Of a DNA stretch of 13,940 bases, positions 1 to 8,035 are shown one piece after another. Numbering within the stretch: the first letter of the stretch is position 1; every line of letters starts with the position of its first letter. The position numbers were made by a program, and so were the translations under genes. Origin of the DNA: Gammaproteobacteria bacterium. Its GTDB lineage: Bacteria > Pseudomonadota > Gammaproteobacteria > Arenicellales > Arenicellaceae. The stretch is from assembly GCA_003485905.1 (NCBI GenBank), contig DNHK01000219.1, forward strand, positions 1 through 13,940. The letters run 5' to 3'. The notes under the pieces were generated by a model. It worked only from the letters and a program-made list of their open reading frames with translations, ran no database searches and was not told the DNA's origin.

Positions 1-481
1 ATCGGGAAACCTTTTGGGTGGTTAGGTCTACATGAACGCGAACTTCCCTCCCAATAGTTGCGCGCATTTTTCCTACCACTTCGCCATTTTGCATTTGTGG
101 AAGAAATAATGGTCTAAACAATACAATCGCTTCATTACCCTGTTTGCTGAAACCGATCCGATAGTGCATCAGTTGCTTTTGTTGATCATTAAGATTCTCG
201 TCAGCCATAAAGTGGGCATACGCCGCTGGCCAAACTTGCACCAGCGATCCAGGCAAGGTGCCGCTATCATCGGTTGCATGCGCATAGACACGAGAACTTT
301 CGCCCGGTTTTGGTCCTTCGGCTTGGCAAATATACCCGTCGAGATAGACACAGTCTCTAGGTAAATTTTCTACGTATTGTGTAGCTTCCCTTACCATTTC
401 ATCAACATCGGCCATACTTGCTCCGCTAAATAATCCAACCTGAAAAACCATAAGGGCACCGCATAGAAGTCTTGAAAGCAT
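1..481 (-). CDS. Exported protein of unknown function (3' end beyond window), coupled to the DUF4329-like gene
   Basis: This open frame starts with ATG at 481 and runs off the left edge without a stop, giving 160 visible codons. Its start overlaps the stop of the preceding gene by one base (TAATG), so the two are almost certainly co-transcribed and translationally coupled. Residues 1-24 look like a Sec signal peptide with a hydrophobic core and a likely cut after SMA; a mature periplasmic or secreted protein is inferred. The mature part begins with a short acidic helix-like stretch. It has two cysteines at about 44 and 52 that could form a disulfide. A later part alternates polar and hydrophobic residues, suggesting beta strands. 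I do not recognise the family. It could be an accessory, inhibitor or assembly partner of the upstream protein, but only the coupling and shared export support that. Confidence 0.85.
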   Translation of the reverse strand, partial: MLSRLLCGALMVFQVGLFSGASMADVDEMVREATQYVENLPRDCVYLDGYICQAEGPKPGESSRVYAHATDDSGTLPGSLVQVWPAAYAHFMADENLNDQQKQLMHYRIGFSKQGNEAIVLFRPLFLPQMQNGEVVGKMRATIGREVRVHVDLTTQKVSR

Positions 482-1953
482 TAGTTATTTACTGTTCCTA
501 ATCTGCTTACTTGTCCGGATGACACTTCGTGGTACAAAAATGCACCCATAGGAGTTGCAAGATAACCATCAATGTTATCTGTGCGGTCGCCTTCAAGGTC
601 TGTGTCAGAAAACTCCTCACTGGCAAAATCGGGGTCAAATGCAGCGTGCGTATGGTATGAAGCACGAGCGGTAGTACCATTTGGAACCGCAAAACGTGGG
701 TCCGGTAACTCTACCGATGTTGCGTCACCGGCGATTGGGTTCGTGGTGGCAAAACTGCCATCAGCCGCTTGATATACGTATCCACCGTACTCTCTATTTT
801 CTGCCACAGATGTGGGGTTGATACTGTTCAAGCGAGACCGCGCAGAATCGTGTTGTGGGTTGCCTACCGTGGCGACATTGGGCTGGACCGGTTCTATTGA
901 TTGAGAGTTGTCGGCCTGAGGTGTTGGTTCAGTTATTGTCTGTGGATTCGATTGTGCTGTTGATGGAGCAACACGTTCAGCGCTGTCTTGTCCGCCACTA
1001 CCTGAACTTAGCACCACGGCTCCAGCAGCAACTGCTCCACCGATTAATACTCCGCGGCCTATTCCACCACGTGGCTGGGACTTATCTGCTTCCTCATCGG
1101 TGGCGTGGCTAGCGATACTATTTGCGCCGAGGGGGTGCTGCCAACTAATCATTATGCTGGAGTTCGAATATGCTTCCAGAGCAGCATTACGATGGGCTGA
1201 TAAATCTAGCCAGAATGAATTCAGATGATTTTGTTTCCAGTTAAATCGAATTCTGCGTGTGGATACGTCATAGTTGTTTGTTAATTCTTGATACGCCAGA
1301 TTGACACGGCCAATTTTAATACCGGCGTCGAGCCCATAACCGACGTGGTCATTGCCACGCTCTACATATGTATACCTAGCAAACATCTTATCGGTTGAAA
1401 AATCGATAAAACTTGAACGTCGGTCTTCTAGGCGATCAGCTGTTACCGTCGTTTGCCCAGCTTGTATTTGTGAATACTCACCAATAGCAAAGCCCATTGA
1501 TGCGCCAGTATATTGGTAGTCAACTATATTTCCACCATGGTACGCAAAGGGGTCAATACCCGAATAATGAGTACTGTTATGCGAGTACGATTCACCGCTT
1601 CCTGAATTGACATAAACACTCAACGATCCAACGCGTACTCCAACTGCGGCACTACTCTCTTCTTCCGAGTAGCTGGAGGCAAATGCCAATGTGTTGAAGC
1701 CGTTGCTAGTTGATACGAAAGTTGAGACGACGCTATCTCGATGGAGCAATTGGGCGGATCGATCGGCTAGTTTATTTACCCAACTTGATTGAACCTTGAA
1801 TGATCCGGATTGGCCGGTGTCGCTGGCAGTTATCGCAGCAGGAGAGACCCAAAAGTTATCAAAATCTTCGATCGCTTGTAGAGGTAGGCTGCCAACAAGT
1901 AGCATGATTATTAATATGGAGGCAGCTTTTAACGAACCGCAAGTAAAATTCAT
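481..1953 (-). CDS. Exported beta-rich protein with C-terminal DUF4329-like (putative JAMM-like) domain
   Basis: A 490-residue protein. Residues 1-27 are a clear signal peptide (hydrophobic core ILIIMLLVG, likely cut after LQA). Residues about 30-275 are rich in alternating polar/hydrophobic and aromatic residues, as in outer-membrane or secreted beta-structures; I do not recognise a named family. Residues about 296-318 form a Gly/Ala/Val-rich hydrophobic segment, then a Pro/Gln/Ser-rich linker to about 368. The C-terminal 120 residues resemble the DUF4329 family (INPTSVAENREYGGYVY, then SYHTH, FSDTD and GYLATPMG), which is often found at the ends of Rhs-type polymorphic proteins. E388, H434, H436, S449 and D452 are placed like the metal and catalytic residues of JAMM/JAB peptidases; activity is inferred only. 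The start has a strong AGGAGG site five bases upstream. It sits alone downstream of nth and is coupled to a second exported protein. Confidence 0.88.
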   Translation of the reverse strand: MNFTCGSLKAASILIIMLLVGSLPLQAIEDFDNFWVSPAAITASDTGQSGSFKVQSSWVNKLADRSAQLLHRDSVVSTFVSTSNGFNTLAFASSYSEEESSAAVGVRVGSLSVYVNSGSGESYSHNSTHYSGIDPFAYHGGNIVDYQYTGASMGFAIGEYSQIQAGQTTVTADRLEDRRSSFIDFSTDKMFARYTYVERGNDHVGYGLDAGIKIGRVNLAYQELTNNYDVSTRRIRFNWKQNHLNSFWLDLSAHRNAALEAYSNSSIMISWQHPLGANSIASHATDEEADKSQPRGGIGRGVLIGGAVAAGAVVLSSGSGGQDSAERVAPSTAQSNPQTITEPTPQADNSQSIEPVQPNVATVGNPQHDSARSRLNSINPTSVAENREYGGYVYQAADGSFATTNPIAGDATSVELPDPRFAVPNGTTARASYHTHAAFDPDFASEEFSDTDLEGDRTDNIDGYLATPMGAFLYHEVSSGQVSRLGTVNN

Positions 1954-1958
1954 ACAAG

Positions 1959-1964
1959 CCTCCT
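1959..1964 (-). promoter_or_regulatory. Strong Shine-Dalgarno site of the DUF4329-like gene
   Basis: The minus strand reads AGGAGG five bases before the ATG at 1953, the clearest ribosome-binding site in the window, and it fixes the start. A TATAAA box at 1970-1975 (minus strand) lies just upstream and could be a -10 element with a very short leader. No convincing -35 was found at the right distance, so the promoter is only a suggestion. Confidence 0.65.
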
Positions 1965-2032
1965 AGTTTTTTATACAGGCTAATACCATGTGTTCGACGT
2001 TAGCAAATACATCCTATACACGCAATGCAGTA

Positions 2033-2073
2033 GGCTTGGCGTGCCTTGGCGTTGCAAGTAATTGTAGTGCAAC
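2033..2073. repeat. 10-base tandem duplication plus a small inverted repeat in the nth / DUF4329 gap
   Basis: The 185-base gap between nth and the DUF4329-like gene contains two adjacent near-identical 10-mers (GGCTTGGCGT at 2033 and GCCTTGGCGT at 2043). These are followed by a perfect 6-base inverted repeat, GTTGCA and TGCAAC at 2051-2056 and 2068-2073, with an 11-base loop. No T-tract follows the stem on either strand, so a classic terminator is not supported. I see no convincing gene in the gap. Confidence 0.4.
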
Positions 2074-2138
2074 TTTAAGCAGTATGTGGATTGCTACTTC
2101 GAGAAGCTTACCTTTAAGTTTGGGCCTGTTATTTCAAG

Positions 2139-2774
2139 CTAGGTGGTCAATTTTTGGCGGTATTCACATAAGTCGTTAATAATACAATCGGGACATTTGG
2201 GTTTGCGCGCGATACACGTGTAGCGGCCATGCAAAATAATCCAGTGATGAGCATCTGTCATAAATTCTTCCGGCACCACTCGCATTAACCTTTTTTCTAC
2301 TTCAACGACGTCTTTGCCGGGAGCAATTTTTGTACGGTTCGATACGCGGAAAATATGTGTGTCTACCGCAATGGTAGGATGACCGAAGGCCGTATTTAAA
2401 ACCACGTTGGCGGTTTTTCTACCAACCCCTGGAAGAGCTTCGAGTGCTTCGCGGTCATCAGGCACTTCACTGTTGTGTAAGTCGACCAGCATTTGACAGG
2501 TTTTAATAACGTTTTTTGCTTTGCTGTTAAATAACCCAATCGTTTTTATGTATTCGCTGAGTCCGGCGACGCCTAGCGCCGCGATACGCTCAGGTGTGTT
2601 TGCAACCGGGTAAAGTTTTTGGGTAGCTTTGTTTACGCCAATGTCGGTAGCTTGTGCAGATAGGATGACTGCAATCAGCAATTCAAAGGGCGAGTTATAA
2701 TTGAGCTCCGTGGTAGGTTTAGGGTTTTCGGTTCTCCATCGCGAAAATATCTCCGTTCTGATTTGCTTATTCAT
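2139..2774 (-). CDS. nth: Endonuclease III
   Basis: A bifunctional DNA glycosylase/AP lyase that removes oxidised pyrimidines in base-excision repair. The 211-residue length equals that of the E. coli enzyme. The helix-hairpin-helix [11 protein letters not shown] carries the Schiff-base lysine K120. The catalytic aspartate D138 lies in VDTHIFRV. The C-terminal [4Fe-4S] loop has C187, C194, C197 and C203 with the family spacing C-x6-C-x2-C-x5-C. All key residues are at E. coli positions. The ATG overlaps the end of rnfB by 8 bases (ATGAATAA), so translation is probably coupled. The rnfB-nth adjacency is conserved in many proteobacteria. Nothing suggests truncation. Confidence 0.98.
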   Translation of the reverse strand: MNKQIRTEIFSRWRTENPKPTTELNYNSPFELLIAVILSAQATDIGVNKATQKLYPVANTPERIAALGVAGLSEYIKTIGLFNSKAKNVIKTCQMLVDLHNSEVPDDREALEALPGVGRKTANVVLNTAFGHPTIAVDTHIFRVSNRTKIAPGKDVVEVEKRLMRVVPEEFMTDAHHWIILHGRYTCIARKPKCPDCIINDLCEYRQKLTT

Positions 2775-3417
2775 TTGAAGGGCTTTGTTTCGCTTTTACT
2801 CTTGCGACGGCAGCGGCAATTTCATTCTTTAGTTGGCCTGGTTTTGCATTTTTGCGAATTTCTTTAAGCCGTTTGGCCGCAGATTTTTCTTTAGTGAGCA
2901 AAAGCAGTCGATCTTGTCGAGCATAAGTTCGCTCGCGGGCACGTTGTACTTGTTCTGAGGTGTAGTCTAGCCAGCGAACGTCGGAGCCAAATGCGGGTGC
3001 TGCTTGAGCTGACTCTGCGGGTTTTAAACTAATACAGTCAACAGGGCACGGTGGAATACACAATTCGCAACCTGTGCATTCATCACTAATGACAGTGTGG
3101 ATGTGCTTTGCTGCACCACTAATGGCATCGACCGGACAGGCTTTAATGCACATCACACAGCCGATACAGATATCTTCGTCAATCTGAACGACTTGCTTGC
3201 CAGCATAATCGGCCAAATCCTTAGCGAGTGGTTTACCTATTTTCCCCAGCAAGCTAGCCAAACCACGAATCGTAACGTCACCACCCGGTGGACAGCGATT
3301 AATATCGGCAGCCCCACAAGCGACGGCTTGAGCGTATTCTTTGCAGCTTGGGTAACCACATCGAGTGCACTGGGTTTGCGGCAGCCACTCATCAATTTCT
3401 TGCCAATTGTGCATCAA
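2767..3417 (-). CDS. rnfB: RnfB-like ferredoxin-domain protein without membrane anchor (orphan)
   Basis: A 216-residue iron-sulfur protein. An N-terminal 4Fe-4S domain has C17, C20, C25 and C42 (CTRCGYPSC then RCPPGG), as in RnfB/RsxB. Two ferredoxin-type [4Fe-4S] motifs follow at C84/C87/C90/C94 and C114/C117/C120/C124. The C-terminal tail from about residue 150 is basic and probably helical. Unlike RnfB of complete Rnf/Rsx complexes, there is no hydrophobic N-terminal helix; the protein starts almost directly with the cysteine domain. The genes for RnfA, C, D, G and E are not next to it: metG lies upstream and nth overlaps downstream. The stand-alone form is therefore likely a soluble electron carrier of unknown partner. 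A role in supplying electrons to the Nth cluster or another Fe-S protein is only a guess from context. Confidence 0.93.
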   Translation of the reverse strand: MMHNWQEIDEWLPQTQCTRCGYPSCKEYAQAVACGAADINRCPPGGDVTIRGLASLLGKIGKPLAKDLADYAGKQVVQIDEDICIGCVMCIKACPVDAISGAAKHIHTVISDECTGCELCIPPCPVDCISLKPAESAQAAPAFGSDVRWLDYTSEQVQRARERTYARQDRLLLLTKEKSAAKRLKEIRKNAKPGQLKNEIAAAVARVKAKQSPSNE

Positions 3418-3453
3418 TCTAAAGCACCCTTCTGCCTGATGTGAGATGGAGCT

Positions 3454-5475
3454 TTATTTAACTCGCATCCCCGGTTGTGCGCCATCATCAGGTGATAGAA
3501 CATATATATCTGAACCCCCGGGGCCGGCGGCAAGCACCATGCCTTCAGATATTCCGAAACGCATTTTACGCGGTGCTAAATTTGCAACCATAACGGTTAG
3601 ATTACCTTCTAATTCAGCGGGATCGTAAGCAGACTTGATTCCGGCAAACACATTGCGGGTTTCTCCGCCGATATCTAAAGTAAGTTGCAGTAGTTTGTCA
3701 GCGCCATCTACATGCTCGGCTTTAATAATCTTGGCGATTCGCAAGTCAATTTTTGCGAAATCGTCATAGTTGATTTCGTCGTTTATCGGATCGTCTGCCA
3801 AGGGGCCGGTTAGCTCAGGGGTGATTTCGGCTGCGACATCAAGTTTGGTTTCTTCAGTCATTTTCTCAATGCTCTCCGGTTCAATACGGGTCATTAATGG
3901 CTTAAATTTATTAATCTTGTGGTTTAAAAGCGCTTTAGTATTAGAGTCTGGAAATAAACTTAAATCAGCATTCAGGAATGCGCCACTATCTGCCGCTAAT
4001 TGTGGCAATACGGGCTGTAGCCAAGAGATTAGTATCCGATATAAATTGAGGCCCTGAGTGCAAACGGCCTGCACTTCATCTAATTTATCCGTTTCCTTTA
4101 TTAATACCCAAGGCTTATGTTCATCGACGAACTGGTTGGCTTTGTCTGCAAACGTCATGATTTGTCGGATTGCTGCGCTATATTCGCGAGCCTCGAAACG
4201 ATCGGCAATGTCTTCGCTGGCATTAGTGAATTGCGAGAATAGCTCTGGATCGTAAAGTGTATCTGCCAGTTGATTGTCAAATCGTTTGTTGATGAACCCA
4301 GAGCAACGGGAGGCAATATTTACCAACTTGCCGACCAGGTCAGAATTGACTCGTTGGAGAAAGTCTTCCAAGTTGAGATCTATATCATCAATTCCGCTAC
4401 CGAGCTTAGCGGCATAATAATATCTTAGGTACTCAGGAGATAAGTGGTTTAAGTATGTGCGAGCCTTGATAAAAGTTCCGCGTGACTTGGACATTTTCGT
4501 CCCGTCTACAGTAAGAAAACCGTGAGCATAAACGCCGTTTGGCAACCGCTTACCAGCACCAGCGAGCATAGCGGGCCAAAATAATGTGTGGAAGTACGCA
4601 ATATCCTTACCGATGAAGTGATACAGCTCTGTTTCGCTATTCTTGCCCCAGAACGCCTCGTAGTCCTCACCAACCCGTTCGCAATAGTTCTTGTGGCTGG
4701 CCATATAGCCTATAGGTGCATCTAACCACACGTAAAAGTATTTTCCGGGAGCATCCGGTATTTCAAAACCAAAGTAGGGCGCGTCACGGCTAATATCCCA
4801 ATCTTGTAATCCAGCCTCAAACCACTCACTTATTTTGTTTGCTATACCATCTTGTAAAGTACCTGAACGAACCCACTCTTCGAGCATGGCCTGATGATTC
4901 TTAAGTTTAAAAAAGAAATGTTCAGTTTCTTTTGAGGTGGGCTTTTCACCGGATAGAGCTGATACCGGATTGATAATTTCGTCTGTGCTGTAGGTTGCAC
5001 CACAGGCTTCGCAATTATCACCATATTGGTCATCGGTTTTGCAATTAGGGCAAGTCCCTTTAATAAAACGGTCGGGCAAGAACATACCTGCACTTTCGTC
5101 ATAGGCTTGCTCGATGGTTTTAGTGTTAATATCGCCAGCAGCCTTAAGTGCCAGATATATTTCAGAGCTTATGGTCTCGTTTTCGGGTGAATGGGTTGTG
5201 TAGAAATTATCGTATTCGACAAAAAAATCTTTAAAATCGGCATTGTGCTCTCGCCACATGCGATCGATTAGCTCGGTTGCCTCAATGCCCTCTTTGCGTG
5301 CCCGTAGCATTATCGGTGTGCCATGGGCATCATCAGCACAAATTCCTCTGATGTCGTGGCCGCGAGCTTTTTGAAAGCGTCGCCAAATGTCTGTTTGTAT
5401 GTGCTCCACCATATGACCGAGATGGATCGGGCCATTGGCGTACGGGAGTGCGGAGGTTACGAGTATTTTTCGCAT
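3454..5475 (-). CDS. metG: Methionyl-tRNA synthetase
   Basis: Charges initiator and elongator tRNA-Met with methionine in the cytoplasm. The 673-residue length is close to the E. coli enzyme. The class I signatures are HLGH at 18-21 and KMSKS at 327-331. A zinc-knuckle insert has C142, C145, C155 and C158. The catalytic fold is followed by the helical anticodon-binding domain (about 390-550). A C-terminal EMAP/Trbp111-type tRNA-binding domain (about 573-673, [19 protein letters not shown]) marks the long dimeric form. The gene is 36 bases upstream of rnfB on the same strand, so the three genes may form one transcript. On its 5' side is the divergent region shared with the peroxiredoxin gene. 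Confidence 0.98.
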   Translation of the reverse strand: MRKILVTSALPYANGPIHLGHMVEHIQTDIWRRFQKARGHDIRGICADDAHGTPIMLRARKEGIEATELIDRMWREHNADFKDFFVEYDNFYTTHSPENETISSEIYLALKAAGDINTKTIEQAYDESAGMFLPDRFIKGTCPNCKTDDQYGDNCEACGATYSTDEIINPVSALSGEKPTSKETEHFFFKLKNHQAMLEEWVRSGTLQDGIANKISEWFEAGLQDWDISRDAPYFGFEIPDAPGKYFYVWLDAPIGYMASHKNYCERVGEDYEAFWGKNSETELYHFIGKDIAYFHTLFWPAMLAGAGKRLPNGVYAHGFLTVDGTKMSKSRGTFIKARTYLNHLSPEYLRYYYAAKLGSGIDDIDLNLEDFLQRVNSDLVGKLVNIASRCSGFINKRFDNQLADTLYDPELFSQFTNASEDIADRFEAREYSAAIRQIMTFADKANQFVDEHKPWVLIKETDKLDEVQAVCTQGLNLYRILISWLQPVLPQLAADSGAFLNADLSLFPDSNTKALLNHKINKFKPLMTRIEPESIEKMTEETKLDVAAEITPELTGPLADDPINDEINYDDFAKIDLRIAKIIKAEHVDGADKLLQLTLDIGGETRNVFAGIKSAYDPAELEGNLTVMVANLAPRKMRFGISEGMVLAAGPGGSDIYVLSPDDGAQPGMRVK

Positions 5476-5734
5476 CTGGTATGACGTCAGGTGACTAGTT
5501 TTCGGGCAAATGAAACCCTGAATATCGGTGCGTAAGGTAGCAGTTTTCGATATTTCTAGCCACAGTTATGACAACGAATACTGCTGGATTGCGCAAATGC
5601 ACCTAGGATCGATAAAGATACTTTTAATAGATAAAACTAATTAATTATATAAATTTAAACGATTATTTAAATAAATATACAGCCTGCATAATGCATACAC
5701 CCTATGAATAATTTGTTATTAATTGAGAAAATTG
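5476..5734. promoter_or_regulatory. Divergent AT-rich intergenic region between metG and the peroxiredoxin gene
   Basis: This 259-base gap separates two genes read away from each other, so it should hold both promoters. The half next to the peroxiredoxin gene (about 5620-5734) is extremely AT-rich. A possible plus-strand pair is TTTAAA and TATACA with a 16-base spacer, just before the start. A possible minus-strand -35, TTGTCA, for metG lies near 5566-5571 with only a poor -10. Repeated GATA/ATAG-like tetramers around 5610-5670 could be an OxyR site, but the spacing does not match the known four-element pattern well. No gene was seen in it. Confidence 0.5.
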
Positions 5735-6484
5735 ATGTTGAAGAGTAAAGAAAATCAAAAAGTCCCCTCGGTGACTTTCCGTACGCGTAACGGTGATGCA
5801 TGGGAAGACGTAAGTTCTGATGATGTTTTTAAAGGCAAGAACGTAATAGTATTTTCACTTCCTGGCGCGTTTACCCCTACCTGCTCGTCTACGCACTTGC
5901 CGCGCTACAATGAACTGGCTCCTGTATTTTTTAATGAAGGCATTGATGAAATCGTGTGCGTAAGTGTGAACGACACATTTGTGATGAATGCCTGGAAAGC
6001 AGATCAAGAGGCCCAGAATATTACTGTGCTACCTGATGGTAACGGTGAATTTACTGATGGTATGGGCATGCTGGTGTCGAAAGATGATTTAGGTTTTGGT
6101 AAACGCTCGTGGCGTTATTCTATGGTGGTGCGAGATGGTGTAGTTGAAAAAATGTTTATCGAGCCAGACAAACCGGGAGACCCTTTTGAGGTATCAGACG
6201 CTGATACTATGCTTGATTATCTAAATCCTAACGCTACGGTGCCGGCTTCAGTCGCAATATTAACCAAGCCTGGGTGTGGGTTCTGCGCAAAAGCAAAACA
6301 ATTGCTTGATCAGGCCGAAATTAGTTATGAAGAAATTGTTTTGGGAACTGATGCTACCTCAGTATCGCTTAAGGCGATTAGTGGTCAAGCAACCGTACCC
6401 CAGGTGTTTGTGGATGGTGAGCATATCGGTGATTCTGAGGCCTTAATAGAATGGCTAAATGCCTCCCAGACAAAAGCAGCATAA
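5735..6484 (+). CDS. Peroxiredoxin-glutaredoxin fusion (hybrid Prx5/Grx)
   Basis: A glutathione-dependent peroxidase made of a Prx5-type peroxiredoxin fused to a glutaredoxin, as in the Haemophilus influenzae hybrid Prx5; it reduces H2O2 and organic hydroperoxides using glutathione. I place the start at the ATG at 5735 (249 residues); the frame is open from a TTG at 5723, but family members begin near the later site. The peroxidatic cysteine is about C50 in [14 protein letters not shown]. Residues about 1-165 form the peroxiredoxin domain. The glutaredoxin follows with the redox motif CGFC (about 181-184), the cis-proline TVPQVF and the glutathione-binding GDSEAL. It lies immediately upstream of oxyR on the same strand, which fits control by peroxide. 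The ribosome-binding site is weak. Confidence 0.95.
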   Translation: MLKSKENQKVPSVTFRTRNGDAWEDVSSDDVFKGKNVIVFSLPGAFTPTCSSTHLPRYNELAPVFFNEGIDEIVCVSVNDTFVMNAWKADQEAQNITVLPDGNGEFTDGMGMLVSKDDLGFGKRSWRYSMVVRDGVVEKMFIEPDKPGDPFEVSDADTMLDYLNPNATVPASVAILTKPGCGFCAKAKQLLDQAEISYEEIVLGTDATSVSLKAISGQATVPQVFVDGEHIGDSEALIEWLNASQTKAA

Positions 6485-6507
6485 AAGAAGTTATTAACCA
6501 ATAAAGC

Positions 6508-6571
6508 AAGCGTTATGCTCCGTGGCTGGTATTCCTCCTCCTCTACTGCCAGACACGGCGCACTAATGCTT
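6508..6571 (+). promoter_or_regulatory. Long imperfect hairpin in the peroxiredoxin-oxyR gap
   Basis: An inner stem pairs CCGTGGCTGG (6520-6529) with CCAGACACGG (6549-6558), 9 of 10 positions matching. An outer stem pairs AAGCGTTA (6508-6515) with TAATGCTT (6564-6571), including one G-T wobble. The 19-base loop contains a repeated CCT run (CCTCCTCCTC). Only four T follow, so it could be a weak terminator of the upstream gene, an attenuator, or a leader structure of oxyR. The oxyR ribosome-binding site (GGAGA, 6579-6583) begins eight bases after the outer stem and could pair with CTCC in the loop. The structure is read by eye and was not folded. Confidence 0.5.
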
Positions 6572-6587
6572 TTCATGCGGAGATAAA

Positions 6588-7478
6588 GTGAATTTAAGAG
6601 ATCTAGAATATTTGCTCGCAGTACACGAATTGCAACATTTCACCAAAGCCGCTGAAAAGTGCTTTGTTAGTCAGCCGACCCTAAGCGGTCAAATTCGTAA
6701 GATGGAGGATGAACTTGGAATAGAGATGATTGAGCGTTCGACGCGTAATGTTATTTTTACTACTCAAGGTGAGCAAATTGTTGAGCAGGCGCTAAAAGTT
6801 TTACAGGAAGTTAAAACGCTTAAAGCGATAGCTAAAGAGGCTACAGATGCTTTTAGCGGCGAATTCCATGTTGGTTTAATCCCGACTGTCGGTCCATATC
6901 TGCTGCCTCATATTGTTCCGGCAATTGGAAGCGAATTCCCTAACTTGGAACTATTTTTATATGAATTAAAAACCCAGGATCTTTTGCTTAAACTAGACAA
7001 TGGAAAACTCGATTGCGGAATACTCGCGAGATTAGATGGGATGCAACAGTATGACTCAATTCATTTATATGACGAACCGATGTTGCTTGCTGCACCCCTG
7101 GGCCATGTATTGGCTGTATCAGACCCGGCAGCCCAATCGTGTTTGGAAGGACAAACAGTACTAATGTTAGAAGATGGTCATTGTTTAAGAGATCAGGCTT
7201 TGGGTTACTGTTTTGCAGCGGGTGCGAACGAAGATCAACACTTTCGTGCGACCAGCTTGAACACCTTAGAACATATGGTGGCGCAAGGGTCTGGTATTAC
7301 AGTTTTACCAAAACTTGCCAAATCGGCGTCCGGGAATGCATTAATTGTCTATCGGCCATTTGAAGACCCAGAGCCAACTAGAGAAATAGTTTTACTTAGG
7401 CGATCATCAAGTACTCGTGAAAAGCTTACAGATGCCGTTGCGGATTTAGTTGCCAAGACTACAGTACCCCTGCTTTAA
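6588..7478 (+). CDS. oxyR: Hydrogen peroxide-sensing LysR-type regulator OxyR
   Basis: A LysR-family transcription factor that senses H2O2 by forming a reversible intramolecular disulfide and activates peroxide-defence genes. The 296 residues comprise an N-terminal winged helix-turn-helix (about 1-60, FTKAAEKCFVSQPTLSGQIR), a linker helix and a C-terminal sensing domain. C199 and C208, in GHCLRDQALGYC, are at the E. coli positions, which separates OxyR from other LysR proteins. FRATSLNTLEHMVAQGSGIT downstream is also typical of OxyR. The start is GTG at 6588, preceded by GGAGA at 5-base spacing and matching the family N terminus MNLRDLEYL. It follows the peroxiredoxin-glutaredoxin gene after about 100 bases and is 33 bases before greB. 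Confidence 0.97.
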   Translation: MNLRDLEYLLAVHELQHFTKAAEKCFVSQPTLSGQIRKMEDELGIEMIERSTRNVIFTTQGEQIVEQALKVLQEVKTLKAIAKEATDAFSGEFHVGLIPTVGPYLLPHIVPAIGSEFPNLELFLYELKTQDLLLKLDNGKLDCGILARLDGMQQYDSIHLYDEPMLLAAPLGHVLAVSDPAAQSCLEGQTVLMLEDGHCLRDQALGYCFAAGANEDQHFRATSLNTLEHMVAQGSGITVLPKLAKSASGNALIVYRPFEDPEPTREIVLLRRSSSTREKLTDAVADLVAKTTVPLL

Positions 7479-7511
7479 TTCGTTTGATCTTATTAGTTCG
7501 GAAATACCGTT

Positions 7512-8000
7512 ATGGGCCGTTGGCGTCCGCCTGCAGAAAAGTCTTCTCCTTATATCACTCCTGAAGGTTATCGTGCTTTGGAGAAGGAGCTGGCCGCGCT
7601 ATGGGTAAAGCGTAAGGGAGTTAATGAGGCGCTATCAGCGGCTGCAGCGGAAGGCGATCGTTCTGAAAATGCAGAGTATATATATCGTAAAAAGCAGCAA
7701 GCGGAAATCGATCGACGTATTCGATACTTACAAAAACGGACACCGGACCTAAAACTAGTGGATCAAGTAGGCAGCACAGAAAAAGTGTTCTTTGGTGCCT
7801 GGGTTGAGCTTGAAGTTGACGATCTGGAACTGGAATACCGAATTGTGGGTTCGGATGAAACAGATGCTGTACGTAATTTCATTAGTGTTGATTCACCGCT
7901 AGCAAAAGGTTTGCTTGGGAAACCGCTGGATGCAGAGGTGAAAGTTAATATCGGTGGGACAGACAAGTTCTATACTATTTTGGGAATAAGATATAAGTAG
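7512..8000 (+). CDS. greB: Transcription elongation factor GreB
   Basis: Rescues backtracked RNA polymerase by inserting a coiled coil into the secondary channel and stimulating cleavage of the extruded RNA 3' end. The 162-residue size fits the family. The N-terminal coiled coil (about 15-80) ends in GDRSENAEYIYRKK, whose acidic D and E residues form the catalytic tip. The RKK and IDRRIRYL stretch is characteristic of GreB rather than GreA. The C-terminal FKBP-like domain covers about 85-160 (VDSPLAKGLLGKPLD). The start ATG has GGAA at 7500-7503. The 33-base gap after oxyR suggests a shared transcript, although greB is not a known member of peroxide operons. Confidence 0.97.
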   Translation: MGRWRPPAEKSSPYITPEGYRALEKELAALWVKRKGVNEALSAAAAEGDRSENAEYIYRKKQQAEIDRRIRYLQKRTPDLKLVDQVGSTEKVFFGAWVELEVDDLELEYRIVGSDETDAVRNFISVDSPLAKGLLGKPLDAEVKVNIGGTDKFYTILGIRYK

Positions 8001-8011
8001 AAGCGAACTTC

Positions 8012-8035
8012 GACTATTTAACTTGTTAGCTAGTC
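8012..8035. terminator. Possible weak bidirectional terminator between greB and smpB
   Basis: Between the converging greB and smpB ends, GACTA (8012-8016) and TAGTC (8031-8035) form an inverted repeat, with a small inner TAAC/GTTA pairing. No long T-tract is present on either side, and the right arm overlaps the smpB stop codon. It is the best candidate structure in this very short gap. Confidence 0.25.

Noticed and set aside
1988..2179. Plus-strand 63-codon open frame in the gap between nth and the DUF4329-like gene
   Set aside because: It has no ribosome-binding site, overlaps the nth 3' end on the opposite strand and has no recognisable motif; the amino-acid composition looks random.
5723..5734. 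TTG start giving a peroxiredoxin-glutaredoxin protein four residues longer
   Set aside because: The ATG at 5735 is a better codon and fits the family N terminus; TTG has no better ribosome-binding site.
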